DNA of 64,000 nt. It comes from Fervidicoccaceae archaeon (GTDB lineage: Archaea; Thermoproteota; Thermoprotei_A; Sulfolobales; Fervidicoccaceae). How positions within the stretch are numbered: the first letter of the stretch is position 1; each line of letters starts with the position of its first letter. The position numbers and the translations under genes were made by a program. The notes under the pieces are model-generated. The model was given only the letters and a program-made list of their open reading frames with translations. It was not told where the DNA came from and ran no database searches. Location of the stretch: contig JAVYOA010000003.1 of the NCBI GenBank assembly GCA_038734945.1, positions 16,907 through 80,906 of the forward strand, read 5' to 3'. Of the stretch, positions 43,477 to 52,068 are shown one piece after another.

Positions 43477-45155
43477 GGAGCAAACACCACCAGAGCAATT
43501 ATTATGAGAACCACTATTGCTATCATTCCTCTCAGCCCCTGAGAAGCTTTCCCACTGTTCAGTTTGGAAGCTGCCATTGATATGTATCGGTAAAAAACCT
43601 CTCCGATCCTATTATATGCAATATCAATTCCAAATGAGGACTCAATGCTCTTTCTCATGATGTTGCTTATGCTCACATTTGTCCTAGGTATGAAGAATGC
43701 GCAGAGTATTCCAAGCAGAACTCCAAGGAATGGAAGTGTCTCTATCTCTAGCTTGAGGCCGCTTCCTCCTAAATACCTAGAGATGATTATAGTTGGGACA
43801 ATTGCTATTAGAGTCATCGCGAGAAGGAATAAATTCACGCCTGTCATCAGAGGTGTTCTCTCTTTATCATGAGCTCCTTCATTGCTAGTTCTTCCGAGAA
43901 AGGACAAAACGAATGGCCTCATTATGAAAATGGCCATCAGGAAGGACATAGTTCCAGCTATCAGATAATATTCCAGAAGGGAAAAGTGGGGAATCATCCC
44001 GACAAACAGCTCTTCCTTCACAATTCCAGCAGATAGAGGAGGAAGACCTGCAGCGCTTAGAGCCCCTATTAAGAATCCAGCTGTCTCAATTTTGAATCCC
44101 TTTCCCCAAAGTCCCTTCAGCCTCGAGATATCCCTTGTGTGGAGGGAGTGCTCTACTCTTCCACTCACAAGGAATAAAAGTGCCTTGAAGAGAGCATGAT
44201 TGAAGAGGTATAGTAGGGCAACGTAGAACTCCCCAAGACATATTGCTATGAACATGAGTGAGAGGGAACTAAGTGTGCTGAAGGCCAGGACTCTCTTTAT
44301 ATCCATTGAAACCAAGCCAGCTAGCGAAGAGAGGTAAAGAGTAATTATAGATACTGCTAGAAGAAAAGCAACAGCTGCTTGATTTCCAAGGAAAATTGGA
44401 TAGAATCTTAGCATGAGATATACTCCAGCTTTAACCATTGTGGCAGCATGGAGCAGTGCGCTTACTGTGGTGGGCCCTTCCATAGCATCGGGAAGCCATG
44501 TGTGCAGCGGAAATTGAGCGGACTTCCCCATTGCCGCGAGAACCAGGAGTGGTAAAAAGGGAATAAGTTTCAATGAAAGCTGCTGAGAGGACAGAATCGC
44601 TGGAATGCTGGATTCTCCGTAATATAGAGCAATAGAGGCAAATGCCATTAAACCAACGTCTCCAATTCTGGTCATGATCAGGGCCTTCATTCCAGCCCTC
44701 CTGGCTTCTTTCCTTTCCCACCAATACGCTATTAAAAGCGCACTGCACACTCCAACAAGCTCCCAATTGAGGAGTAGATATATTATGTCGGAGGCTAGAA
44801 CTAAGTTCAGCATTGCTCCAACGAAGAGAGAAATCAGAGAATAATACCTTGTAAAGTCCTTAGCATTCTTCATATAGTCAACACTGTAGATAGCGACTGC
44901 ACTTCCAATGAGGCTCACAACAAGGGAGAAGAAGGCGGATAGCCTATCTAGATATAGCGATATATGTGGAAGAAATTGTATCTCTATTGGAAGATATGGC
45001 AGAGATATTAAATACATTGATATTGCTAGAGAAAGAATTGCTGAGGCAATTGCAAGCAGCTCAGCAATTGCTCTCCTTCTGAAAAGAAGGATAAGAGCAG
45101 AGGCTACAAAGCTGTTGAGGGAGAGGATTGCGAGAAGATTTGTTGTGGTTTCCAC
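43473..45155 (-). CDS. Hydrogenase membrane subunit, NuoL-like antiporter type
   Basis: A 560-residue membrane subunit. Family marks: YSVDYM, the glutamate in LLNWELVGVCSALLIAYWW, MGKSAQFPLHTWLPDAMEGPTTVSALLHAATMVKAGVYL (split here over residues about 208-246) with the two functional lysines and the His, and DIKRVLAFSTLSSLSLMF. The C-terminal part (about 480-560) resembles the NuoL end that runs along the membrane arm. GTG start after GGGGTGATG. It would transport H+ or Na+ coupled to ferredoxin oxidation. Confidence 0.87.
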   Translation of the reverse strand: METTTNLLAILSLNSFVASALILLFRRRAIAELLAIASAILSLAISMYLISLPYLPIEIQFLPHISLYLDRLSAFFSLVVSLIGSAVAIYSVDYMKNAKDFTRYYSLISLFVGAMLNLVLASDIIYLLLNWELVGVCSALLIAYWWERKEARRAGMKALIMTRIGDVGLMAFASIALYYGESSIPAILSSQQLSLKLIPFLPLLVLAAMGKSAQFPLHTWLPDAMEGPTTVSALLHAATMVKAGVYLMLRFYPIFLGNQAAVAFLLAVSIITLYLSSLAGLVSMDIKRVLAFSTLSSLSLMFIAICLGEFYVALLYLFNHALFKALLFLVSGRVEHSLHTRDISRLKGLWGKGFKIETAGFLIGALSAAGLPPLSAGIVKEELFVGMIPHFSLLEYYLIAGTMSFLMAIFIMRPFVLSFLGRTSNEGAHDKERTPLMTGVNLFLLAMTLIAIVPTIIISRYLGGSGLKLEIETLPFLGVLLGILCAFFIPRTNVSISNIMRKSIESSFGIDIAYNRIGEVFYRYISMAASKLNSGKASQGLRGMIAIVVLIIIALVVFAP

Positions 45156-45162
45156 TTTTTCA

Positions 45163-45444
45163 TCACCCCGAGTGCTCTCTCAGTTCATCGAAATCCTCAA
45201 CCTTCCTGCTCTTAGAAAGGGATATGAGAAAGGATATGAGAACAGCTTCCGAAATTCCAGAAATGCTTGCTATTAGAACTATGGCAAATGAAGATGGACA
45301 TATGGAGGAAATAAGATAAACTGCTCCAATTGATGCTGAAAAGATTCCCAATATGAACCTAAAGAGGCTTCTATAGGTTAGAATAGCAGCTATGCCCGCA
45401 CTTATGAGGAGAGAAGATAAAATTGCTGTCAATACTGGTATCAT
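45163..45444 (-). CDS. Hydrogenase membrane subunit, NuoK-like
   Basis: A 93-residue protein with three predicted membrane helices. Its position after the NuoJ-like gene and before NuoL, and its size, match NuoK/MrpC. The NuoK glutamates are not conserved in an obvious way in helix 2 (the helix around GIFSASIGAVYLISSI), so assignment rests on position and topology. GGAGGTG is 7 nt upstream of the ATG. It overlaps the NuoJ-like stop by 4 bp. Confidence 0.68.
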   Translation of the reverse strand: MIPVLTAILSSLLISAGIAAILTYRSLFRFILGIFSASIGAVYLISSICPSSFAIVLIASISGISEAVLISFLISLSKSRKVEDFDELREHSG

Positions 45445-45908
45445 TTTCTAGCACCTCCAAGCAAAATTATGATTATTCCTATGGCTATCACTAGAGCAGT
45501 AGCAAGGGAAGTTATGTCTAGATAGCTTATCGGGAGAGTGGGGGAAAGAATGCATGAACCCCCTCTAGGACCCGCTATTTTAATTGCTGTTGAAAAGAGA
45601 ACAGAAACTAGGGCAGGTATAACTATCAGCTTCAATAGCTTGCCCGATGAGGCTATTACTGCTTCTTTTTTGCTGAGAAGAATGGTTGAGACATATGTGA
45701 GAGCAGTTAGTCCGCCGCTGTAAATGAGAACGACTGCTAATCCTGCCTTAGGATCCACTTCAGCAGCTATGGAGAGACCTATGAGCAGAGAGCCAAAAAG
45801 GATAGATACTATGCTGAGAGACCACTTCTCTGTAATCAATGAAAATATGATGACAGCGCTCCCTAGTATGGCCAGGGCTGAAGCGATAATGTCCATCTTT
45901 CCCACCAC
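45441..45908 (-). CDS. Hydrogenase membrane subunit, NuoJ-like
   Basis: A 155-residue protein with five hydrophobic segments. The central segment LAVVLIYSGGLTALTYVSTILLS recalls the NuoJ third helix (AxxxIxYxGAIxxL(F/Y)xF). It lies between the NuoI-like and NuoK-like genes as in complex I operons. It overlaps the NuoK start by 4 bp. In complex I this subunit contributes the flexible pi-bulge that couples to proton pumping. Confidence 0.75.
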   Translation of the reverse strand: MVGKMDIIASALAILGSAVIIFSLITEKWSLSIVSILFGSLLIGLSIAAEVDPKAGLAVVLIYSGGLTALTYVSTILLSKKEAVIASSGKLLKLIVIPALVSVLFSTAIKIAGPRGGSCILSPTLPISYLDITSLATALVIAIGIIIILLGGARK

Positions 45909-46265
45909 TCATTTTATTATGATTATTGGATCCACATTCTTCCTCATCTCTATGGCATTCTGCCTGCACACCTGGGCGCATAGACCACAATAGATGCACT
46001 TTGAATAATCGAAGCTTGGATTCTTGATTTCAACCTGTCTATTGCCAAGCATTCTCTTTCCTCCAGGTATCATGGTTATTGCCTGAGCTGGACAGGATAA
46101 TGCGCAGAGAGAACAACCAATGCACTTATCTGCTATCAGGACTGGTATGCCTCTTGAAACTTCTGTGAATGCTCTTTCAGTATCTTCTGATGGAAAAGTC
46201 TCCGGTCTTGAAAAAAAGCTCTCTATAGCTTCAAACACTGTCTTCACGCTTTTTTTCGCTACCAT
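45909..46265 (-). CDS. Hydrogenase 2x[4Fe-4S] subunit, NuoI-like
   Basis: A 118-residue ferredoxin-like subunit. Two 4Fe-4S motifs are complete: CIGCSLCALSCP (first cluster, about residues 43-54) and CIYCGLCAQVCR (about 89-100). It links electron entry to the NuoB-like cluster. It overlaps the NuoH-like stop by 7 bp and abuts the NuoJ-like start by a base. It has no membrane segment, unlike some larger hydrogenase ferredoxin subunits. Confidence 0.9.
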   Translation of the reverse strand: MVAKKSVKTVFEAIESFFSRPETFPSEDTERAFTEVSRGIPVLIADKCIGCSLCALSCPAQAITMIPGGKRMLGNRQVEIKNPSFDYSKCIYCGLCAQVCRQNAIEMRKNVDPIIIIK

Positions 46266-47233
46266 AATCCCATCCTCCAGCTTGTTATTATTAGCGCCTG
46301 TATCACGAGCATTGATGCTAATGGAAGAGCAAGCCTCATGGGAAGGAGCATGCTCCTCACTCTCACAGCTACTCCCTCAATGAATGCTAGAAGTATAATT
46401 AGTGCGATAGACTTGAGAAGGAAGTATATTGGCCAAAGAATTGGTAAGCTTGAAACAAGGGGACCATAGCCTCCGCCAAGGAATAGGGACACTATAAGAA
46501 AAATGCTGAGGGTAAAGTCCATGTCGCCAGAGAGTCTTATGTAAGCCAGAGTCCTGCCTGAAAGCTCACTCATCCAACCTGCTGCAATTTCCTGCTTGGC
46601 GTGAGGCAAATCGAATGGAGGCTTCTCTAGCTTTGCAAGCAAGGAGATAACTGCTACAGCAAAACCTATAGGCTGATAAACAATGATAGGAACATTCTGT
46701 ACCTGGTACTGAACGATCTCACTAATCGTAGCTGATCCTACCTGCAAAAATATGATTGCAAAGCAAGACAAGAAGATCAGCTCATAGAGAGAGTACTGCA
46801 CTATTAACCTGCTTGTACCCACTAGTGTGAAGGGAGTCTTTATGGACATTCCCGCCATGAGATAGGAAAAAGATGTCAAGGCAAATATAACTAATATGAC
46901 CAACAGATCTCCGTTGAAGCTGAGAATAGAGCTCTTGGAAAAAAATGGTATGTGGAGAAAACCGTAGGTGAGAAGTGTAACTCCCACGAGTGGAGAGAGC
47001 CTGTACAGGAGTATATCTGTTCCCTCTGAAATTATCTCCCTCTTTCCCAATAGCTTCAGGAAATCAGCTACAGGCTGCAGGATGCCTCCAGGTCCAGTGA
47101 AGTACGGTCCAATTCTTTTCTGAACCCTAGCTATGGCTTTTCTCTCTACCCATTCAAAGAAAAAGCAGAGAAAGAGAAATACTATTCCTGCCCCAAGAGC
47201 TAGAATTGGTACTAGAAAAATGGAGTAGCTCAT
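46259..47233 (-). CDS. Hydrogenase membrane subunit, NuoH-like
   Basis: About 324 residues with eight or so membrane helices. Characteristic: EWVERKAIARVQKRIGPYFTGPGGILQPVADFLKLLGKREI (described over residues about 28-68) and the conserved cytoplasmic loop KPPFDLPHAKQEIAAGWMSELSG, whose acidic residues lie at the Q-site/hydrogenase junction. Length and order fit NuoH, EchB and HyfC. ATG at 47233 overlaps the large-subunit stop as ATGA with GGGTG 6 nt upstream; GTG at 47242 is an alternative. Confidence 0.9.
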   Translation of the reverse strand: MSYSIFLVPILALGAGIVFLFLCFFFEWVERKAIARVQKRIGPYFTGPGGILQPVADFLKLLGKREIISEGTDILLYRLSPLVGVTLLTYGFLHIPFFSKSSILSFNGDLLVILVIFALTSFSYLMAGMSIKTPFTLVGTSRLIVQYSLYELIFLSCFAIIFLQVGSATISEIVQYQVQNVPIIVYQPIGFAVAVISLLAKLEKPPFDLPHAKQEIAAGWMSELSGRTLAYIRLSGDMDFTLSIFLIVSLFLGGGYGPLVSSLPILWPIYFLLKSIALIILLAFIEGVAVRVRSMLLPMRLALPLASMLVIQALIITSWRMGLW

Positions 47234-48888
47234 AGAGAACACCCAAGGCCAATTCCCTGAGGAGCTGCCCTAGGCAGTTTTACGATGAACGGCTCCTTTC
47301 TGTTAATGTAGACTATTGCTCTATCCTCACAGCTGAAGCAGGGATCTATCATTGTTAAAATTAGGGGGACGTCGGATAGCGTGTATCCTTTTATTGCCTC
47401 TGAAGCCAAAACGAGATTTGGCAGTGTTGGCGTTCTTATTTTAACTCTGTAGGGATTTCTCATTCCGACTTTGCCCCTAATATAATAGTAGAGTTCTCCC
47501 CTCGGTGGCTCAGTTCTTGCAAAAGCTTCACCATCCTTTGAAGTTCCCATGAAGAAAGCTGAAGGAACGGGATTTCCGGAGGGCATTTTCTCAACTAGCT
47601 GTTGGATTATTCCTATTGATTCGAAGGTCTCCTTTACTCTTACTTCAGCAATTGTGAGAACGTCTCCCCTATTTCCAGTTACAACATCAAACGAAACTTC
47701 TGGATAAGCGCCATATGGTTCAACTTTTCTTATATCATAGGGAACACCCGTGGCTCTGAGAACTGGGCCAACGGCTCCTGAAGAAATAGCTGTGTCTGCA
47801 TGATATATGCCTATGCCTCTTGTTCTTTCTTCCAGAGGACCGTATGACATGACCTCCTCAGTTATTCTTCTGAACTCCTTCTCAAATTCCGATATTTCTC
47901 TCTTCACGACCTTCAATTTTTCATCCGAAACATCGTATCTAACTCCTCCAATCGTAATGAAGGATTTATTGACCCTATTTCCCGCAATCATTTCTAAGAG
48001 CTTCATTATCCTCTCTCTGGCAGACCAGAGCCACATGAACATTGAGTCGAAACCTACCCAGTATCCGAGGAGTCCTATCCATAGAGAGTGGCTGTGTATC
48101 CTCTCAAGCTCGGCAACTAGCGTCCTCAAGAATTCTGCCTTTTTATTCGGAGATATCCCCAAGAGATTCTCAACAGCAAGAGTATACGTCCAAGAATGAT
48201 GAAAGCTGCAAATTCCGCATACTCTCTCAACCAGAAAGAGGGTTTGAAGGAAGCTCCTGGTCTCTGCAAGTTTCTCTATGCCCCTATGAACGTACCCTAT
48301 TCTTGGTCTTGCCTCCACAATCTTCTCTCCTTCGAGTGCTATGGCAAAGTGCTCAGGCTCCTTTAGAGCTGGATGATACGGGCCAAAAGGCAGTATTACT
48401 ATGCTCTCAACACTGTACCTGGAGGACCCAGTTATTGGTATAACCGATGAAGGTGGCTCCTGCATCTGAACTTCATTGAGGATCTGCATTAGTTGTTCAA
48501 GTGAAACTGTTTTGAGGAGAGGCGGTGGGGCACCTTGAGGATAGCTTTCCGGTAGGAGAAGCTTGGCATTTGGTAGAGGATGTCCAATGAAGCTGACTCC
48601 AAACATGTCTCTTATTTCCATCTCATATATATAGGCCCCTCTGATCTGAGAGCTTATGCTCTCGACAGCTGCTCCTTTTTCAGGAAGGGATACTAGCAGA
48701 TGTTTCATTTCTCCTTTCCAATTATCAAAGGAATAGATCAGTTCAATGCTGTTTGCCACATGGGTGGCGGTGATTCCTACTAAATGGGGATAGCTCGAGA
48801 TAACTGCTCTGACGGTTTCAGGAAGGGATTCCGGAAATACTGTTAAGACAGAAGAGCTGTCATTCCTTTTCAGGCTTACTGCTCCCAT
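47230..48888 (-). CDS. [NiFe] hydrogenase large subunit fused to NuoC domain
   Basis: About 552 residues: a NuoC-like domain (about 1-145, with EMEIRDMFGVSFIGHPLP) fused to a NuoD/large-subunit domain (about 165-523). Unlike NuoD of complex I, both NiFe motifs are intact: RVCGICSFHH (about 222-231) and DPCFSCEDR (about 515-523). A 29-residue tail follows the last Arg, matching the peptide removed by HycI from HycE. The enzyme should therefore evolve or take up H2. ATG 48888 is 9 nt after GGAGGTG; ATG 48894 is possible. Group 4 (HycE/HyfG-like) is the best family guess. Confidence 0.92.
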   Translation of the reverse strand: MGAVSLKRNDSSSVLTVFPESLPETVRAVISSYPHLVGITATHVANSIELIYSFDNWKGEMKHLLVSLPEKGAAVESISSQIRGAYIYEMEIRDMFGVSFIGHPLPNAKLLLPESYPQGAPPPLLKTVSLEQLMQILNEVQMQEPPSSVIPITGSSRYSVESIVILPFGPYHPALKEPEHFAIALEGEKIVEARPRIGYVHRGIEKLAETRSFLQTLFLVERVCGICSFHHSWTYTLAVENLLGISPNKKAEFLRTLVAELERIHSHSLWIGLLGYWVGFDSMFMWLWSARERIMKLLEMIAGNRVNKSFITIGGVRYDVSDEKLKVVKREISEFEKEFRRITEEVMSYGPLEERTRGIGIYHADTAISSGAVGPVLRATGVPYDIRKVEPYGAYPEVSFDVVTGNRGDVLTIAEVRVKETFESIGIIQQLVEKMPSGNPVPSAFFMGTSKDGEAFARTEPPRGELYYYIRGKVGMRNPYRVKIRTPTLPNLVLASEAIKGYTLSDVPLILTMIDPCFSCEDRAIVYINRKEPFIVKLPRAAPQGIGLGCSL

Positions 48889-49324
48889 TCTCATCTGCAC
48901 CTCCAAGCTGATTCTCGTAGAATTTTTTGATGATGGAATAGATCATTCTCGGATTTGGAGGACATCCTGGAATGCATATCACGTTTTTGAGAACCTTATC
49001 CACTCCTCCTATAACATTGTACCCTCCTCGGAAGACTCCTCCACTGCATGCACAAGTTCCAATAGCCAGAACAACCTTGGGTTCAGGAATTTGATCGTAT
49101 ATCATTCTCAGGGATCCAAGAGTCTGTCTCGTGACTGGACCGGTTACAACCAATATATCAGCGTGTTTTGGAGAGGAAGTTAGAATTGCTCCAAGCCTCT
49201 CAACATCGTACTTAGGTGTGAGAGATGCTACCACCTCAATATCACAGCCGTTGCATCCACCTGAGTTGAAATGGAAGAGCCAAGGGCTCCTCCTCACCAA
49301 CCGGAGTGAGCTATTTTTTTCCAA
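48860..49324 (-). CDS. Hydrogenase small subunit, NuoB-like
   Basis: About 155 residues in the NuoB/small-subunit family, carrying the proximal [4Fe-4S] cluster next to the NiFe site. Cluster ligands seen: C24 and C27 (GGCNGCD), C90 (GTCACSGG) and C120 (GCPPNP). TTG at 49324 is chosen because a GGGGGAG stretch lies upstream; the longer reading from 49384 would overlap the NuoA-like gene by 74 bp, whereas this one overlaps by 14. It overlaps the large-subunit start by about 30 bp. Cytoplasmic, bound to the NuoH-like subunit. Confidence 0.88.
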   Translation of the reverse strand: MEKNSSLRLVRRSPWLFHFNSGGCNGCDIEVVASLTPKYDVERLGAILTSSPKHADILVVTGPVTRQTLGSLRMIYDQIPEPKVVLAIGTCACSGGVFRGGYNVIGGVDKVLKNVICIPGCPPNPRMIYSIIKKFYENQLGGADENGSSKPEKE

Positions 49325-49658
49325 TGTCTCTCTCCCCCAAGTAGACGAAGTATCCAAGCACTGTTGCGAACAGGGATGCTGCAAAGAGGAGAATAATCCA
49401 AGGAGAAATTTCTACGAAGAAAGTAGCTACGAGGAGCGACTCGACTGCGAGAAGTATGGATAGAAATATGATCATATCGCTCACATGAACAAAATTCTCT
49501 CCATTGAGAGAGATCCCCGCTGTATATGGCTGGGACTTTCTTCCCCCCTTTTCAACATTGAAGAGGGGAGACTTGCTGGTTAGAACATATATGGCTGCGA
49601 ATAATGCTCCTATCACCAGAACAGAAATTATTTCTAGCTCTATTTCAGCTAGCTCCAA
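49311..49658 (-). CDS. NuoA-like three-helix membrane protein, first gene of the operon
   Basis: A 115-residue protein with three hydrophobic segments (about residues 9-27, 60-80, 86-108). Between helices 1 and 2 is QPYTAGISLNGENF, recalling the PYExG loop of NuoA, followed by a helix with glutamate (LLAVESLLVATFFVE). Position before nuoB and topology match NuoA. Known group 4 hydrogenases generally lack this subunit, so the call needs a profile test. TTG start at 49658 with GGAGGT 7 nt upstream. It is divergent from the HycI-type protease. Confidence 0.6.
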   Translation of the reverse strand: MELAEIELEIISVLVIGALFAAIYVLTSKSPLFNVEKGGRKSQPYTAGISLNGENFVHVSDMIIFLSILLAVESLLVATFFVEISPWIILLFAASLFATVLGYFVYLGERDIGKK

Positions 49659-49868
49659 TCCAAATACCTCCGGAGATCAATAATTTTTAATTTATTTTCA
49701 ATTAATAAATATTTCTATGTAAAAATCTAAAATTACGAAATAATTTCTTCTATCTTATTAACGTATATTTGCTTAATCAATAATTAATAATATAAAATTA
49801 TATACAATAGCAATCTATTATTACAAATACTTATTATCCTTTTTTCAGTAAAACATCAAAGATTTGAG
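49659..49868. promoter_or_regulatory. Divergent promoter region for hydrogenase operon and protease
   Basis: 210 bases, extremely AT-rich, between the NuoA-like start (minus) and the protease start (plus). Many overlapping TATA-like runs make single boxes hard to name. No palindrome stands out. The shared location suggests joint control of the complex and its maturation protease. Confidence 0.45.
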
Positions 49869-50420
49869 TTGAAAGAGCTATCAGCAAAAGAGCTGGTTGC
49901 GTTACTGTTGGAAGAAATTGAGAATAAAAAGTCCACAATAGCATGCATAGGAAGCTCTCTCAGATCGGATGATGCCGCTGCATTGAAGCTCTGCGATATT
50001 TTAAGGAAGCGAACAAGCAGCGATGAAATATTAATATGTGATGGTGGACTGGAAAACTGCTTGGATAGGCTAATCGAAAAAAAGCCGAGTAGGCTAGTAA
50101 TATTGGACGCCGCGGCTGTTGATACAAATGAGGCAGGAAAAATTTTCCTCTTTGATATTGAAGAAATCTCAGAGGGAGCTGCTTGGTCCCACAGAATTCC
50201 AATTTCAATGGCGCTGAAAATTTTGAGTAATAGCATATTGCTGGACTCAGTGATCTTAATTGGAATTGGAGGAGAGCGCTTTGATATTGGAGAGGAATTA
50301 TCCCCTTCGGTTGAGAAGCTGATAAACTATGTGGATGAACTTCTTGGAATACGTATGAAGACAATGTTAGAGCTAGAGTTTTCTTCTTATGAGAGCAAAG
50401 ATAAGAATAGGGATGGCTGA
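49869..50420 (+). CDS. hycI: Hydrogenase maturation endopeptidase, HycI type
   Basis: Removes the C-terminal tail of the large subunit after nickel insertion. The 183-residue protein shows the family pattern: CIGSSLRSDDAAAL near residue 26 (the (G)NxxxxDD region with the first acidic ligand), VILDAA near 78 (second Asp) and SHRIPISMAL near 107 (metal His). TTG start at 49869. The predicted substrate is the divergent large-subunit gene 1 kb away. It overlaps the SSS permease 3' end by 48 bp (convergent). Confidence 0.88.
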   Translation: MKELSAKELVALLLEEIENKKSTIACIGSSLRSDDAAALKLCDILRKRTSSDEILICDGGLENCLDRLIEKKPSRLVILDAAAVDTNEAGKIFLFDIEEISEGAAWSHRIPISMALKILSNSILLDSVILIGIGGERFDIGEELSPSVEKLINYVDELLGIRMKTMLELEFSSYESKDKNRDG

Positions 50421-51818
50421 AAAAATAAGGGAAATAATTGGGAGGGGAATTCCAATTATTTGCTGTGTAAATAAGGAAACCAGCGGATAGCCCTCCAGCT
50501 TTATTTGAATCGATCTCAGCAACAGAGGAATTTCTCCCAGTAGAAAGCTAATGATGGCAATATCTGCCCTTCTGAGCTCCGGAAGCTCGAGAGCTGCTAT
50601 TAGCTGTATTGCTGTTGGAAGAAGCAGAAGCGATGAGATAACTGAGAGCTCTACTATGAATGACAATCTCCAGATGGAGAAGAGGCCTGAGAAAAGGAGG
50701 GAGAGAGCAACGATAACCCTACTTAATTGTATCTCCATTCTTTCAGATATCCTTCTTGAGTTCCGAAGGAGAGATGAAATATTCGAGGATACAGTGATCG
50801 TTATTCCATTGATAGTAGAGATAGCTGCTGCAAAGATGCTGACGAGAATGAATGATGAAAGAATCTCGTTCCCATAACCTAGAAGGGCATATGTGACCTG
50901 ATCTCTGTTGCTTATAGAGGGGAAAAGTGAGGCAATTGTAAGAGACCTAGCTAATAGTCCTGTCAAGACCATGAAAGCCGTGTATAGAAGCCCATAGATG
51001 CCGAAAGCAGTGATGGCCTTTCTAAGATCTTTTTCGCTTCTGGGGGAAAAGAGCCTCTGTACGACCTGGGGGTTGGAAAGTGCGAAAAATATCCAGGGGA
51101 TGGTGTAGCTCAGAAAGGTTCCGATCGTCCAATACCCCTGTCCAACAGAGAGGGATCCAGAGCTTTCCAAGAGGGAAAAGGCTCCGTGTATGCCTATACT
51201 ATGATTTGTCAAACTCAAGACGAATAAGAAGAATGCTAATCCAGCAGAGAGCATCCATATCCCCTGCATAGCATCTGTGAAAGCTATGCTCCACATCCCA
51301 GCTATCATAGTCCAAACAAAGGAAATCATCACGGAAACGAGAACACCCAAAACATAGCTCATTCCAAGGAAGCTGAATGCTAGAGAAAGACCTTGTATTT
51401 GAGCTGAAAGATAGGGAATGAGGGCTATCATTTGAAATATTGAGATGAATAGAGCAAATTTTCTGGAGCCGAACATATGCTCATTCAGCTCCGAAACTGT
51501 AGATATCTTGGCATCTCTCGAGATTTTCCACAGTTTATTGGCATATAATGAGAGGAGAAACAATGTTGCTATTAGATAGGAAAGCTCATATCCCAGACTT
51601 CCTAATCCTGTGGAGTAGGAGAGGCCAACCAATCCGACTACCATGAAGGCGCTGTAAGTAGTTGATGCATATGCCATGAAACTTAGAAACCATCCAAGTC
51701 TTGTGTGTGCAGAGTAGAAATCCGTGGCACTCCTGGAAAGAAATCTCCTGGAAAAATATGCCAGCATCGATCCAAGCAATACGTAAGCAGAAAACATTAG
51801 AATAAATGAAGAGATCAA
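50373..51818 (-). CDS. Sodium:solute symporter (SSS family)
   Basis: A 481-residue transporter with about 13 membrane segments. Family features: YASTTYSAFMVVGLVGLSYSTGLGSLGYE at the start, an unwound TM with TDAMQGIWMLSAGLAFF, WIFFALSNPQVVQRLFSPRSEKDLRKA near residue 240 and the Na-site helix SIFAAAISTINGITITVSS. Substrates of this family vary widely (proline, pantothenate, sugars, carboxylates). ATG at 51818 lies 6 bp after a tiny membrane gene, with which it is probably paired. Confidence 0.86.
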   Translation of the reverse strand: MISSFILMFSAYVLLGSMLAYFSRRFLSRSATDFYSAHTRLGWFLSFMAYASTTYSAFMVVGLVGLSYSTGLGSLGYELSYLIATLFLLSLYANKLWKISRDAKISTVSELNEHMFGSRKFALFISIFQMIALIPYLSAQIQGLSLAFSFLGMSYVLGVLVSVMISFVWTMIAGMWSIAFTDAMQGIWMLSAGLAFFLFVLSLTNHSIGIHGAFSLLESSGSLSVGQGYWTIGTFLSYTIPWIFFALSNPQVVQRLFSPRSEKDLRKAITAFGIYGLLYTAFMVLTGLLARSLTIASLFPSISNRDQVTYALLGYGNEILSSFILVSIFAAAISTINGITITVSSNISSLLRNSRRISERMEIQLSRVIVALSLLFSGLFSIWRLSFIVELSVISSLLLLPTAIQLIAALELPELRRADIAIISFLLGEIPLLLRSIQIKLEGYPLVSLFTQQIIGIPLPIISLIFSAIPILIFALIRRKL

Positions 51819-51823
51819 TATCT

Positions 51824-51943
51824 CTATTCCCTCCTAATTGAATAATTGACAATGATGAGAGCAATCAAGGAAAGAGAAATCCAGTAGAGAAGAAGAGAGA
51901 TGCCGCTTATTTTCAGAATAAAGGGAAGATAGACCAGAAACAA
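51824..51943 (-). CDS. Small membrane protein partner of the symporter (DUF3311-like)
   Basis: A short two-helix membrane protein ending YSIRRE. The open frame runs back through tRNA-Leu, so the gene must start after 51980; TTG at 51943 is the only standard start codon left and gives about 39 residues, while the hydrophobic frame continues a few residues upstream (LTLYLAALII). Small proteins of this sort (DUF3311, DUF997/YhdT) are commonly encoded just before SSS symporters. Low certainty on start and family. Confidence 0.5.
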   Translation of the reverse strand: MFLVYLPFILKISGISLLLYWISLSLIALIIVNYSIRRE

Positions 51944-51980
51944 GATGATTAGGGCTGCTAAATATAAAGTGAGCTTGGAG

Positions 51981-52064
51981 TGCGGGGGGTGGGATTTGAA
52001 CCCACGCAGGCCTACGCCAACGGATCTTAAGTCCGCCCCCTTCGTCCAGCTCGGGCACCCCCGC
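51981..52064 (-). tRNA. tRNA-Leu (anticodon UAA)
   Basis: 84 nt on the minus strand. Acceptor GCGGGGG pairs with CCCCCGC, discriminator A at 51981, no encoded CCA. The anticodon loop CTTAAGA gives TAA; a long variable arm (GTTGGCGTAGGCCTGC region) marks a class II tRNA; the T-arm is GTGGG TTCAAAT CCCAC. No intron. It begins 4 nt after the stop of the SsuB-like ATPase gene and ends about 37 nt before the small membrane gene, both on the same strand. A TATA-like TTATTTG is 34 nt upstream, inside the ATPase gene. Confidence 0.95.
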
Positions 52065-52068
52065 ATCT

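Noticed and set aside
51981..52066. N-terminal extension of the small membrane protein through tRNA-Leu
   Set aside because: Those residues are translated tRNA sequence; the real gene must start after the tRNA.
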